DNA from: Macquaria australasica | Taxonomy: Eukaryota > Chordata > Actinopteri > Centrarchiformes > Percichthyidae | Length of the DNA stretch: 64,000 nt | Assembly (NCBI GenBank): GCA_005408345.1 | Contig: SEMN01000092.1 | Coordinates: forward strand, 248,001-312,000 | Reading direction: 5' to 3' | In this document: positions 35,246-47,500 of the stretch, piece by piece | Layout of the letters: each line of letters starts with the position of its first letter | Numbering within the stretch: position 1 is the stretch's first letter | Made by a program: the position numbers and the translations under genes | Notes under the pieces: generated by a model | Database searches by the model: none | The model's input: only the letters and a program-made list of their open reading frames with translations | Told to the model about the DNA's origin: nothing

Positions 35246-38200
35246 TCAGAACTCATCATCACTGACAGAAGCAACTGTATTAGTATGTTGCTCAGTGGCA
35301 GTCTCCACATTGTTGTAGTGTGTATTGCTGGATACATGAAGCGACTCTGACAAACTTCTCCCCAGATCCTCAAGTTCTTCAGATTGTTCATTGTAACTGA
35401 CCTCAGCTTGGTCTTGATGAAATCCTTTGTCACTGGTTATAGTGGTGTATTCATGGCTGTCATTGCTGACTTCTTTGTTTGTCGCAGTTGTTTCATGGAA
35501 GTCCTCTTGACTGATTCCTGTATTATCGGTAACATGCTCACTGAGCAGAGGAGAGCTAATGCCCTTTTCCAGATTGTCATCGTCTCCATCCTTTTCATTT
35601 GTTTTAGTTGGTGAAGCAGTCCTTTCAGGAGAGCATAAGGGCGTAGACACCAATAAAGGATCAGCATAATCTGGCAAATCGCAGTATTTAATTAGTGACG
35701 CATAAGGGAACAGGTCATTGTTTTCTTTGGTCTTCACTTGTTTACCCCATGATTCCAGATGTGGTAGGAATGTATCAAGCAGACCATTCTCCTTTTTTTC
35801 AAGCTCTGTACTGGAGGTGGATATGTTGGTTGGATCTTCAAAATCCTTACGCAGAACTTCCAGAAGGTGGCGCATTTTACCCTAAAAACAAACAATGCAA
35901 TAAGATTCATGAGAAGACGTTTAGACTTTTGTGACAACCTTCTGATTTGTTTCAAATATTTATCTAAAAATGGTTATGAAGTTAAATACTCACCTCATCA
36001 AGCTGATACCGATTCATGTCAATATGGCGATTTATCACCCGGTCTAGGACCCTTGCAGAGGACATAGACACTTACACTACAGTAATGACTGGAGGTTTAA
36101 CAGTTTACTCAATTATGAAACACATTCTATAACTATTAAGAAAGTGTCATCCAGGCTGTTGTAAATGTCTGTAAGCCAACATAAAAAATAGACATTTCAA
36201 CATCTCAAGTAGTTCATAGAAAACAGTAATAGAGAAAATGACAAACCTGTCAGAAATGTGCCCCCTGGACAAGATATCCTCTGTTACAGCAGAAATGAAT
36301 TCGAGGTACATTAATTCTTCCTCCCTGTTGAAGAACAGATGAGAATTATTCACTTCATAGACACAACATTATTTCAGATTATTCTTAAGATTCACTGAAG
36401 CATCCCACTGTCAAGTCCTTGTATATGTAGCAATCCTTTTCTACAACCTCAATTAAAAGCTGTATACGTGTTAGACATTATCAAAGATAACTTACTCTGT
36501 AGATACACTGTTCATAATGGGCGATTTCCCGCCTTCTGGTGAGACCCTAAAACGTAAAGCTTAAACTCTTTTAGAAATTTACACAGAAAATACACAAAGT
36601 ATACCATTATGCTTAAAATAAATGCAACATAGTATTTTTAAACTTTGTGATTTTACCTGGATGAGGAGTCAAAGAAATCATGGTCTCTGCTTTTGTTTGC
36701 CTGACTGTGTTCTCTAGATGCTGAGAAATATGTGCCATTGAACTCATCCTCAGACCACTCATGGTCTGTATTAAATCCCTGCAAAACAAAAACGGCTGTA
36801 AAATGAGAATGGATATTCAGTACGGTCAAGGCTATCTAATAATCAAATGTTTAATGTGGCTGTAAACACTGCTGTTCTTTATGGTTTAAAGGGACAATAA
36901 ACCACGCAAGTATTACTGACCTTGAGCAATATATAATTTTATCCAATAATTTTTCATAGTCTTTATTTGAATACTGTACCACAGAATGTCATCTGGTTCA
37001 GTCAGTGTGGATTTACTAAACTTGTCATCTTGGGAAGTGCAGTGCAAGCACCAAAGCCATGATCACTTATTACCAATGATGTGAGAAAATGCATTTAAAA
37101 ATGAGTCCAACTACTTTAACACGAGAGAAAAAAGCGTACTCCATAAATGGATTAACTAATGGATTAATTCATGATCAACAATAAAATTGTTGATTTATTT
37201 TTTGCTCTTATATCATTATGAAATGATTACATTGCAAATACTTTGGGTCCTGACCATACTAAGTAGGCAACCTGAAGACATCACTTTGATAACATATGAT
37301 GGACATTTGTCATGACTTAAAAAGGGAAAGTAGTTTTAGACACATTCGAAAATATGTCAGAATAATCAAATTAAATCCTCAAAATTACCTGAGATGGCTC
37401 ATAAAATTCCTGTGTGTATTCCTTGGTTTTTGTGCTGCATAAAAAAGATAGAATTCAAGGTATTTTTAAGACATTAGAACACATATTGCACATATTAAAT
37501 GAATTGTTTTAAAGACACACATCTATTGCTTTCCTTTGAGACTCACTGAGATGCTCGGTAAGTACCTTCCATGATATGTCTCCTGTCGCATCAATCTTGA
37601 GTTGGTGCAATCCTGAGTAGGTTTCCTCCGTGGTGCCCTGTAGTAGCGATATTTTGACAGGTATGAACTCTTATCTGATTTCAGGGTCTTAGGGACGAAA
37701 GGTTTGTCTTGGGTAAAGTGCTGTGAGTGTTTCTGGAGCAGGTCTCCGCTGTACGTCTTCTGAACAGGGTCCTGGAAAGTCTTGTAGCAACTCTGATCCC
37801 CCGAAGCAGCCAGTGAACACGCTGACTGCTTTCTGTGTGAAGTTGCCTCTGGGCTCCGGTACTTTATTTCTGATGCTGGGGGAGTGTGATGAGACTGGTT
37901 CTGTGAACCGACTTTACGCGATGGATAAACTATCTCCTTGGCATGAAAGGAGGTGCTGAACCTTGGGCTGGAGACCATGGAACTCCTTGAGCAGAGGTAG
38001 GGGCTGTCATCATACTGCACAGATAATCTACTCTAAAAAGCAAATATGTTGTATTGAATCAGATATTGTACATGCTGAAAAAGTTTGAATGACAAATAAT
38101 GTAAGCTCTGCATATAAAGCCTTTGAACGCTTGTGATCGTCAAGTTTTCTAGTCAGGCAATGCCATGGCTCCTGCACAAGATATGCTGGCATCCCATGAA

Positions 38201-39960
38201 GCAATGAGAAACACCTTGCCTTGATTTCTTACCTGGGCTGAGGAGCAGGAGGCTCTGCTATTCCTCTGTGAGAGAGAGTGGGCTGACTGAGGACGACCCC
38301 CTTTCCTCAACCGCTCCTGTCTGATCTGGTCATTGTCTGCAAACAGGCAATGAAAAAATGAACAGACACAGGAAATAGTTTAAGGGTTATAGTAATCACT
38401 TAATATTTGATACTTGGGTACTTACACTTCACACTATGTATCAAACTTTTGGGTACTGAGGCATCAATGGCAGCTGTGAAACAAGGCAAAAATGTAAGCT
38501 CACAACAGATTATTAATCTAATTATGATGCAACACAGATACATGTTTTAACCACTTAACACATAAGCATATTATGTATGCAGGAGCTTAATTAGTTTGGT
38601 CTACTGAATGTCAATGTCCAATGTCCAGGATCATAATGTATTCCTGCCATGTCGCTCACCTTTCGCTGAGTAAACCTTTTTGTAATGAGACACCATGTGG
38701 TCTTTAACGATGGACTGTGTCAACTTGCTGGAGGAGGGAGGGCAGAAAGCTAAAAACACAAGACAGAGAACAACATACGGTACACTGTAAAATTAAGCTC
38801 TTAGCTTACCATTCACCAATACTCATTTGAGTTATTTCTCATTATAATATTAGCGCATGTTAATACTTACGGCTACTTTTCAAAGTCTGTCCTCTCGTAC
38901 CAGGGCTGCAACCCAGTCCAGATGACACACTCCCTAAAATGAACATAGATGGATATTTACACGTTGACTCCCTTAATCAACTAAAAGATTTATAGATTGA
39001 CGAATCAGTTTTAATAAATACGTAAACATTTAAACCATTTATCAAGCAAGCATTTGATGCATACAGCTTCTCAAATGTGAATATTTACTATTTATTTACT
39101 TTTTATATCTTTGAAAACTGAATACCTTTGGGTTTTTTTAAAACATAAGTGATTTTAAGACATCACTTTAGGCTTTGATAGCTTGTGATGGGAATGTGTC
39201 ATTATTAATAACATTTATTGACTAAACAATCACAAATATTTTCAACAAGCCTTTAAATATTATTTATGTAGTTATATGAGTATCATTACATTGATTAGTA
39301 ATAAAAAAATAATAATCTTGCAGTCAGTGTTTCTGTTCTAGCTCTAGTATGCTGTTATTATTAGTAGTATGTAATACTTTTTCAAGGTACGTTCAGAACA
39401 TATATTTGATCAGCAAATGTGTGATGCAAACAATAAATAATTTATTTTAAGTTTCTGTTTTTAATCAGCAAAAAAAAAAAAAAAAATATTGGTCAATTTT
39501 ACTTGGATTTGAGTTTATTAATGGTTTTTTTTAAATTTCGGTTGTTAATATAGTTCGGGTTTACAGTAATAAATGGGAATACGGTACTGTAAAAACACAC
39601 AGCAAACAGATAAAACATTTATTATTATATATTCGACTTAATGGACCAAAACAATGTAACTTAACCTTCGCTAGCGTTAACTGAAGCATCGTGTTACAAG
39701 CTAACGTTACCGTCTAAGTTATGGGTTTAACGTTAACTTAAGTCTTGAGAACAAGTAATGTGAGGGTTGACCATTGTCTGGATAAACCTGAAGTCATATT
39801 AGAGTATTAGCGGCCAGCATGAGTTTATCTTTGGGTTGCTGCCTAAGCACAATTTGAATTTGCTTCCTTCTGCCGATTAACTAGCCAGATAGCTAGCTAA
39901 TGCTAATAGTAACTTACCTATTCTCGATTCCATGACAACGTTGCACTCAGCGTATCCCAT
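35246..39960 (-). CDS. spata7: Spermatogenesis-associated protein 7 (ciliary, retinal)
   Basis: SPATA7 is a connecting-cilium protein of photoreceptors that works with RPGRIP1; human loss causes retinal dystrophy. Twelve exons on the minus strand keep frame and give 601 aa (human about 599): 39960-39918, 38933-38871, 38749-38660, 38473-38426, 38336-38233, 38032-37566, 37434-37389, 36778-36657, 36546-36496, 36324-36247, 36051-35994, 35881-35246. Family blocks seen are SIVKDHMVSHYKKVYSAK near the N-terminus, SSYLSKYRYYRAPRRKPTQD in the 467-base exon, and EEELMYLEFISAVTEDILS with NRHIDMNRYQLDEGKMRHLL (about residues 345-396). The C-terminal 200 residues are acidic, Ser/Thr-rich and poorly conserved. 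The first ATG has a strong context (GGAAAATGG); the in-frame ATG at 39933 is an alternative. It is head-to-head with kcnk10 and on the same strand as ptpn21. Confidence 0.93.
37140..37330. repeat. Degraded MITE-like repeat in spata7 intron
   Basis: It contains GGATTAACTAATGGATTAAT, TACTTTGGGTCCTGACC and GAAGACATCACTTTG. These align with the interior of the repeat at 13511-13845. No coding content. Confidence 0.45.
38975..39245. repeat. Degraded MITE-like repeat in spata7 intron 1
   Basis: It contains GCTTCTCAAATGTGAATATT, CTTTGGGTTTTTTTAAAAC and AAGACATCACTTTAGGCTTT, and ends near ATTGACTAAACAATCA. The order of motifs matches the repeat at 13511-13845 in a more decayed state. Confidence 0.45.
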
Positions 39961-40216
39961 TTTCCTCAGAAATAGTCTGGGGCAGCGACGGCAGAGCTTG
40001 GATACACCCAGAAACTACAGTGTACTTAACTGTAAACATTTTAACGCTGTAAGATAATCAAGTAACGTAAAGGAAACAGCCTAATACTAGCTTATAAGCA
40101 GACGAGGAGCGAGCCAAAGCTTCCCCGTCGCCATGCTGGTTGCTATGCTTGCCTTCGTCATCACGCTCATGCGTAAGGAAGGACACGCCACAAACCACCC
40201 ACCACAGTACGCAAAG

Positions 40217-40218
<2 letters not shown>

Positions 40219-40266
<48 letters not shown>
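40219..40266. repeat. (CA)n microsatellite upstream of spata7
   Basis: About 24 uninterrupted CA units, roughly 260 bases upstream of the spata7 start codon on its minus strand, so within or near the promoter. Confidence 0.95.
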
Positions 40267-40268
<2 letters not shown>

Positions 40269-41149
40269 TCATCTGACTAGAAAATGTGCACTGAAATAAC
40301 AACATGGCAAAAAGTATTTAACTCAGAATTCAATAAAATCCAATAGATTAATAATTATCTAAATTATTTGTCATGCAATAAATGTTTGACTTTGTTTTAA
40401 TCCCAAATGTAGATCTCCACTGGCACTGGCATTGTTAATCATTACGTGAGTTCATAGTACACAGCACATGTGCTAAAGACAGCCGAAAGAAAAGTAGACA
40501 AAATGACTAACACCCCCCGTGAATATTTGTGTTTCAACGTTGTGGGATTTCTGGGTGTGGACGTGATATTTTTGGAGCCACAGTTTGTGCATTAGACACT
40601 GTGGAGCCAGTGTGAAGCCCATACTGCAGGAAAAGCCAGCCCATATTGTCCTCACTGGTCGTGAAACACAGCCGCATGTGTACGGGGGCCCCTGTGTCTG
40701 CCAATTAAGAGCAGGATTACACAGAAATGGCCTTGTACCTGTATTGAATTTTATACAGTTGTCTTCTTAATGGTGCACTTATTTAAATTTTTGCCAGAGG
40801 AAGAAACAAGAGAGCAGCTAGAAATTCAGGACCCTTTGAAAACAGCTCTCAAGGGCCCTGAGACAGTAAAATGTATCTATAATGCTTGGCATGTTACAGG
40901 GAACCTGTCTAGCACTGGACCGTCTGAATCAGAGTCTCCTCCATCAAGATGAGAGAAGACCGTGGAATGAAGAACTATGACTAAATACATTAAAAAAAAA
41001 AGTGTGACTTTATTTTGTCATTAGAAAATGGGACTAATCGGCAATTGTAACTGAAGGTGTTACATTTCTCCTTCAATGAGTGGTGGAACAGTATGCATTA
41101 CTGGTCTTTCACAATTCTCACTGGCCATTTTCACAGTATGCATTTTGAC

Positions 41150-41260
41150 TTGTCATAGTAGGAAAGGCACAAGTTACTAATAACATTGATGATGGCTCTG
41201 TTCTATTCAAGTGCTCCAGTAGGGTCCCAGATGTCTACCAGATGCACCAAGTGTATGATA
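41150..41260. repeat. Small dispersed repeat, copy 1
   Basis: It contains GTTACTAATAACATTGATG and GATGGCTCTGTTCTATTCAA. Nearly the same words occur at 61436-61590, and a shorter palindromic relative is at 42101-42202. Confidence 0.55.
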
Positions 41261-42100
41261 ACCATGAGATGGCAGGTAGCCAATCTTGTTGTTGTGCCGT
41301 TTTTGGGGGCAGTTTGTGGTCTACATACACCATCTGGCCTGCTGAAAACAAAAACCACTAAAATTGCGTCATGTATAGTAATGTGGCAGTGTGAAAAACT
41401 GACCAATGTGGAAAAACACAGAGTGGAACAAATATAAATTCTGATTCAACTGCTACACGTAGCTACACGTCGGCCATGAGAACATTCTGTCAGCAGCGTA
41501 TTGTTAATTCTACAATGTTCCTTGTATTGTTTGATAGACCTTTTAACCCCTCACGTCATTTACCAACAGGGGATTGTGAATTACTTAGTAGTGTGACAGA
41601 CTTTTTGAACAGTGTAGTAAACCTTAACCACAAACCAATTAAAGCTTCATTTAGTTTTTTTTTTCAGTGTTTAACAGTTTGATTTCATTACCAGCTTAAA
41701 AGGTACAGTTTCATGTAAAATGGCCTATTAATACCCCATGCTGCACTCTCAAACTGAATGACACTATAACTATATTCCTAATGTGTTCTCATGCTGTTAA
41801 AGACCTGTCAACACCAGTGGGCATATCCTATATACAGGAGTAAAACAGGGCTATATTTTGAATTAGGATGAGCTGAGAAAATCTTTATTTGGCTTGGATG
41901 ATGTATATATGTCAAATTGATGTGGACACAAAATTACAGTTTGAGCCTTTAAGGCTCCTAAACTTCTTCTGCTCCCAAACAATTTCATGTCATTTTGCTG
42001 TCTGAATAAATGTTGCTATACCCTGAATCTTGATCTCCTTTCTTTATTGTTCCCAAATGAATTAGATTCATTTCACAGCTTAATGTCATGGCAGGAAAAC

Positions 42101-42202
42101 CACAGGTGGAACTAATAACATTATAATGTCATTATAATGATGGCTCTGTTGCAGCAGTTATTGCAATGAAATGCAGTAATTAATGTTATTAGTTACACCT
42201 GT
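42101..42202. repeat. Small palindromic repeat, copy 2
   Basis: It begins CACAGGTGGAACTAATAACA and ends with the near-inverse TGTTATTAGTTACACCTGT. The centre has GATGGCTCTGTTGCAG. It looks like a roughly 100-bp foldback unit related to copies 1 and 3. Confidence 0.65.
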
Positions 42203-43430
42203 ATTTGACAAGTGTCTATTCAACTTCAGTTTCTCATTTTCCCCCGGTTATATGTGTCCTCCCCAGCCGTAGATCTATATGTTAAGTGTCTTCTTTAAAT
42301 CACATATACGTTACATTACTGCTAACTGTTTTTTTTTTTAAATGCCTGATTGTTTCAGATTTCTTAACGGTTTTTAATTTCCAAGAAGCCATGGCACTGT
42401 CGGTATCATCTGTTCAATCCCTTCTCAAAACTCACTTTCATAGAAAGTACATTTTATACATTTACCCATCCTTTGTTATTTAATCAAGTTTAAGTAACTT
42501 TAGTTTATTATATTATGCATGTTTTCCTCTACTATTTTTTTCTTGCTAACATATTGCATTCTGGTCCTTTTGTGTGTGTTGTAAAGCAATTATCATTATA
42601 ATTATTATTAGTACGATTCATTTGCAAGTGAAGATTATATTAAAGTTACAGTAACATGATTGTAACACAATTAAGTTCTCATGCATGTCTCACACAGTCT
42701 GTTGAAATGAATGGAAACCAATGGCTGCTTGGAGGGTAGGCCTATTAAACTAATAATGCTTGAATGGATGAAAAAAAATCATTCAAAAACAAGAGTATGG
42801 TCCTAACTTGAAAACTTACGACACCTGTAGAACGTTTTGGCTGCATAATCATCAAAACAAAAGTGCAAAGTTTTGAGTTACACATATAGCCTATAAACCT
42901 ACAGACGTATTCTGTACTTCAGATTTCCTGCTGTTTATAAATGGCTCCCTAATGGCCAGCCTCAACATCTGATTCAGTACACCGTTTAGGGGGTCTGACG
43001 GGATGGAAGAGGTGCCTTTTCTTTAGCTATCGAAGTTCATAAATAATGCACTGTTTCCCATACATGTGAATGATGTAATGGTTTAAGTCTGCCGCTGATT
43101 TGGCTAACATCTCTGACTTGCCGCCCTGCGCCATGTGCTCAGTCGCCGGTTGCCAAACGATGAGAGGATAATCCTGATTTAGGGGGAAAACACAAGAGTG
43201 AGTATTCAAAAACGGATTATAGAAATGTGTTGTAGCTGATGCAAAGCTAGAAGCAAATTTCCCCCAGCTAGTTACAATAAAAAGGCAGGTGTAGTTATTA
43301 TAGTAGTGCGCGCTTTGGGAATGAAAGGGAGGAGAGCATCCTTCCCTGTTGTTCTCGCTACCGGCGTAACGCGTGGGTAAAGTTGCTTATTTGGACACAC
43401 ACCAGTTGTGTTTCTGTACCGGACCACTGG

Positions 43431-43455
43431 TGTGTGTGTGTGTGTGTGTGTGTGT
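43431..43455. repeat. (TG)n microsatellite in kcnk10 5' region
   Basis: Twelve TG units about 320 bases upstream of the kcnk10 start codon, in the presumed promoter or 5' UTR. Confidence 0.9.
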
Positions 43456-43772
43456 TTGAGTGTGAGACGGGATGTGGTTTGGTGCGACAGCTCAGTGAAA
43501 GGTTCTCACAAGTATCTCAGTCTTCCAGGGGAACACCTTGCGTCCAAGCGAGGTGGAGGAAAAAAAAGGAGGGGGGGACAGCAGAGGCAGACAATGCGGT
43601 TTTGCGATGCGTTTATTCCTCCGTACAAATTACACCCACACCCACGAAAGGATGCTGTGCCGAAGATGTGGGAGAAGAATTACTCGTGATCTGGCTATTT
43701 TTCTGTAGGCTATTTTTTTAATAATCGCGCTGAACAAATTCTCCTACGTTTTGACTGAGAACAAAAATAGAA

Positions 43773-44486
43773 ATGAAATTTCCAATAGAAAACCCAAGGA
43801 AACAAGTTAACTGGGACCCTGAACAAGGTTGGTAAATACTGCTTTCTTATTGTGACTAACTAACTTTAGATATAGGCTGTACGATTTAATAGTAGTCCTA
43901 ATCTCAGCAACACCTCATGGAGATACCTGAGACACAATAAATCACACCAGGCTACATCACTCACCGGCTTGAACGGCTTTGCACGATTTCTCATTCACTA
44001 TTTTCTTTATTTCACTTCGTGTTTTCTCTTATTTGTATGTTTCTTTTCTGCAAAAAGGGGCCCTTAGCACAAGACAAAGCGGTTGGGGGTATTTCTTTAT
44101 TCTCCATCCTTCTTGTGCTCAGCTGTGCAAGGCAGCGCTGCTGGGAGCGGAGCGTCCAGCGCTTCAAGCTGGCAGGAATAACCAGCGCGAAACCGAAAAT
44201 GCTGTCAAAATAAAAGCATGTAAAGTTGTTGCCTAAAAGAATAATGTTGCGCAAAGGACTGCATGAGGCTATAATTTCCATCCTTTACGACCAGACATGC
44301 GTTATTTTCAGAGACACGGCTGATCACACACGATGGATTAGCTTATAACAGTTATACAGGAAAGAAGCTATGACTCCTCCTCCATGCCATCTAACGCATA
44401 TTTTTTTACATATGGTTTCCAAAATATCCAATGGGGATTGGTCGTCAATCTCTATTGAAATATTAAATGCTTTAATTTTGTTGTGT

Positions 44487-44530
<44 letters not shown>

Positions 44531-47500
44531 CACACCACTCTATGCCACGCCATCAGTAAAGGCTTTATTGTGAAATTAGTTTATTCCGGAAGTCCTTTGC
44601 TTTTCGGTGTTATTCAGGCTGGCTTGACGCTTGATTTTGAGGCTCAGCTGGTGAGTTAAACGCCTACAACCTGTCTAGTGCCTTGGGAATAACTGGGCCA
44701 AGGGCCGACCTGAGCCAACCCAAAATCTGCCCTCATGTTTACTATTACTAGACTTAGTTTTGCATTTTGTTCATCAGTGGGTGAAAAAATGCTTTTATAC
44801 ACGTAATCTGCAGCTGACATGCTGAAATGTTGACAAACTGAATGTTTCAAGAGTCCCACCACAACAGTGTGGTAAATGGTTGATGCAACATTTCATCGCG
44901 ATCATCAAAATCCCCACCATCATCCACATCTTTTTTCCCATTATTTTAGTGGCTGAATTGAGGACCATCTTCTTTTATGGACCAGAGTCTCCGGTGAACA
45001 TTTCCTCTGCTTTGGCCAGACATGCCAGAGACAGAGTGAGGGCTGAGAGAGAGAGTATCAGATAGCATCAGATAAAAAGCACTGCTTTCCACTCAGGCCT
45101 TATTTAATTTGCAAAAAATCAATATGAAGCTAATTCAGTGGTTTCAAAAGGATTTTAGAATAATGCCACGCAGCTTCAGAAATCTGAAATACAAACCAAA
45201 TTATGTTAATCAGAATTTTGGTTTTGCCTCTATGGGTTAAAATTTAGATACAGACGTATTCTTTTACTTGTGATTTTATTTTTTGTTTTTTTGTTTTTTT
45301 ATCAGTTAAGTCAATGAGATACAGCTTTCTGAACTGCCCTACAGTGTATAGCTGTCTCTGCCCTGCTGCATAGAGCTGATTTATTCAATTTCACCCACTC
45401 ACAGGATGAGATGAAAAGCAATTCATGTCTTAATAAGACTAGTCATGGACTTTGGCCAATTTGCAATTAATCTACCATGTAGATGTTCAACTGCATCCAT
45501 CAAAACGACTTCACCACATACACCAGGAGATATTGATGTAGGGTCACAGTCTTTCTGCTGCTTCACCTCTCAGTCTTAATTTTCTAACTCATCTCATGAT
45601 CTAAAAATAGCCAGCCACTGCCCTTAAAAGCATATACTGTAAATTGAAAGTGGCGGTTTTGCACCTTTCCAAGCTTGTGACACCACTTTGCTGTTATTGA
45701 TTCACTCATGATACAGGGATTAAGATTCATAGCTCCTGGATCAGTGAATGAGACACTTCCAGAACGTCCTTGACTAATCGGGGTGTGGTGTGGTGTGGTG
45801 TGTGTGCGTGTTTGTGTGTGTGAGTGCATATCCCATAAGTAATACTATCCCATTAAACAAAAGAGTGCATCCCTCAGACTTTCCATTTCTTATTCCTACC
45901 TTCCAGAGTTGCTTCGTTGTACAACAACAGGCTCCACCCATGGCTCTAAGGCACACCATGCGCCCCGATCTGAGAGAGATGGGGGCGTCAGGGGTGAAGG
46001 CCGGAGCTTGGAATAGCTCATACAATGCTTTATACACACTAAAGGAATCTAAATTTGGCTGCCTCCAAGGTGCTGCTTGCCACTTGTTTGACCTGATCCA
46101 GCACACATGCATTTATTATAAAACCCATCCAGAAGCCAATGACCAAAAGTGGCACTTAACCCTCTCTTACAGTTTATTAGAAAAATTGAATCCTGCCTTT
46201 CAGCAAAGAGGGTAACTCAATTTTCTCCTCCATCTAACAGTATTGTAACGGTTTAGCCGCAAGTGTTGTGTGTTTTAAATATTTGCAAATGTTTTTATTA
46301 TTTTTCCTTATTGTGTATGTACATATGTATATGGAGTTTGTCCAGGTTTTTCATTCATTACATTAATTTAATGATGAGGTTTTCTGCATTAGTAATTAAA
46401 GCAGTAGCCGTGGACATTTGAGGCTCCATTTCACAGGACTAATGGCTTTTATGAGCAGAACCTAAAATAAATTCTCAGCGTGGTGAGATGTTGACATGAC
46501 CAAGAGTCTTGCTGTGGCCTGGCTTTGACACAGCTGCAGGCTGGATGACAGGAATACTGAATTTGCTGATAGCTTTGAGTGTTGGCTTTGTGAAGAGCCC
46601 TTTATTAGCTCAGAGTAATAGAAGGAAATCAGTTTTTAACGCTTCGTACAGGAGGCTATAGGATTTCAATGGCTGTAATGAGCTTGTGTTTATGTCCTTA
46701 CAAGTAATGTTCAATGTGCAAAACACAGGCACTGCTTTCTTGTCCCGGTGCTGAGTCCAAACCTGTACGATGATTTCTGATTACTGTAGAATGCTCCCTT
46801 TAAAATGTTTTACTTTAATAAATTTAGAAACAGTACAACGTTTCAATCCCTGCCTCAGCTACAGAGGTAGGTTATCAATTTCGATACCTCTGTACTCGAT
46901 GAAGAGCCAGTTTGGGCTCAAAACATTGAAACACTGAAAAGTCCTTGGGAAGCAGAAATCATTCATAAACTAGTGGCCCTTTGCTTTTACTGTATTTGAC
47001 ATGTAAGCCACATGAAAGCTTAAAGGTGGGAGAAAATACTGTAATTAAACTCTTTCAATGCATTCATTTGGGATTGAGGAACAGGGTGGTTATCATAGAC
47101 CAGGACAAAGGACAAACATAGGGATCTGTATACACATCAACACTGGTAATGACCAAAATGTTCTGCGTAATAATTTCAAACTCACTTAAAAAGCCTCAAA
47201 GACTGCCTACAAAACAATATCTCAGTAGATTTTTTCTGATTACTCAATCTGTCCAGTCTGTAACAGATTCAAGGCCTTCAGCAAATTATTAGAACAGTCT
47301 GTTTTGCCTGACTTGCTGTTTCTGTCTTGGTATCCTCCAACACAAAGCTGAACAGAACATAGATTCATCTAGTCTTCTCTTTCCTTGCCTTTCTGTTCTA
47401 GTGGCGGTCCAGACCAACTTGGTCCCTCCCAAAAAGGTCCAGCCTGGCATGGTGAAGTCCAGTTTAGTCCAGGCCAGTGTGGCCACCATGCAGAACCCCA

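Larger units (their letters stand above)
39961..43772. other. Divergent intergenic region between spata7 and kcnk10
   Basis: This 3.8-kb gap separates the two start codons. The spata7 promoter should lie just above 39960 (CpG-containing to about 40180), next to a (CA)n run at 40219-40266. The kcnk10 5' UTR and promoter should lie in about 43250-43772, which has scattered CpGs (GTAGTGCGCGC, CTACCGGCGTAACGCG), a (TG)n run and several short upstream frames. The middle is AT-rich and holds two related small repeats at 41150-41260 and 42101-42202. Confidence 0.6.
43828..47401. other. kcnk10 intron 1
   Basis: A 3.6-kb intron after the alternative-type first exon. It holds a (GATA)n run at 44487-44530, a GTGTG-rich stretch at 45782-45824 and a short inverted-repeat relic at 46826-46945. 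No other KCNK10 first exon was recognised, although mammals use several. Confidence 0.65.

Noticed and set aside
43383..43721. Overlapping 112- and 93-codon frames before kcnk10, one starting MFLYRT like the MFFLYT start of human isoform 1
   Set aside because: The resemblance is only a few residues, the frames run through a (TG)n repeat, and neither joins exon 2 in the right frame with a splice site I can support. They may act as upstream ORFs but are not KCNK10 exons.
44487..44530. Regular short repeats considered as a CRISPR-like array
   Set aside because: It is a pure GATA microsatellite without spacers, in a vertebrate intron.
45790..46215. 141-codon + strand frame in kcnk10 intron 1
   Set aside because: It begins in a GTGTG repeat, has no recognisable domain, and is skipped by the in-frame junction of exons 1 and 2.
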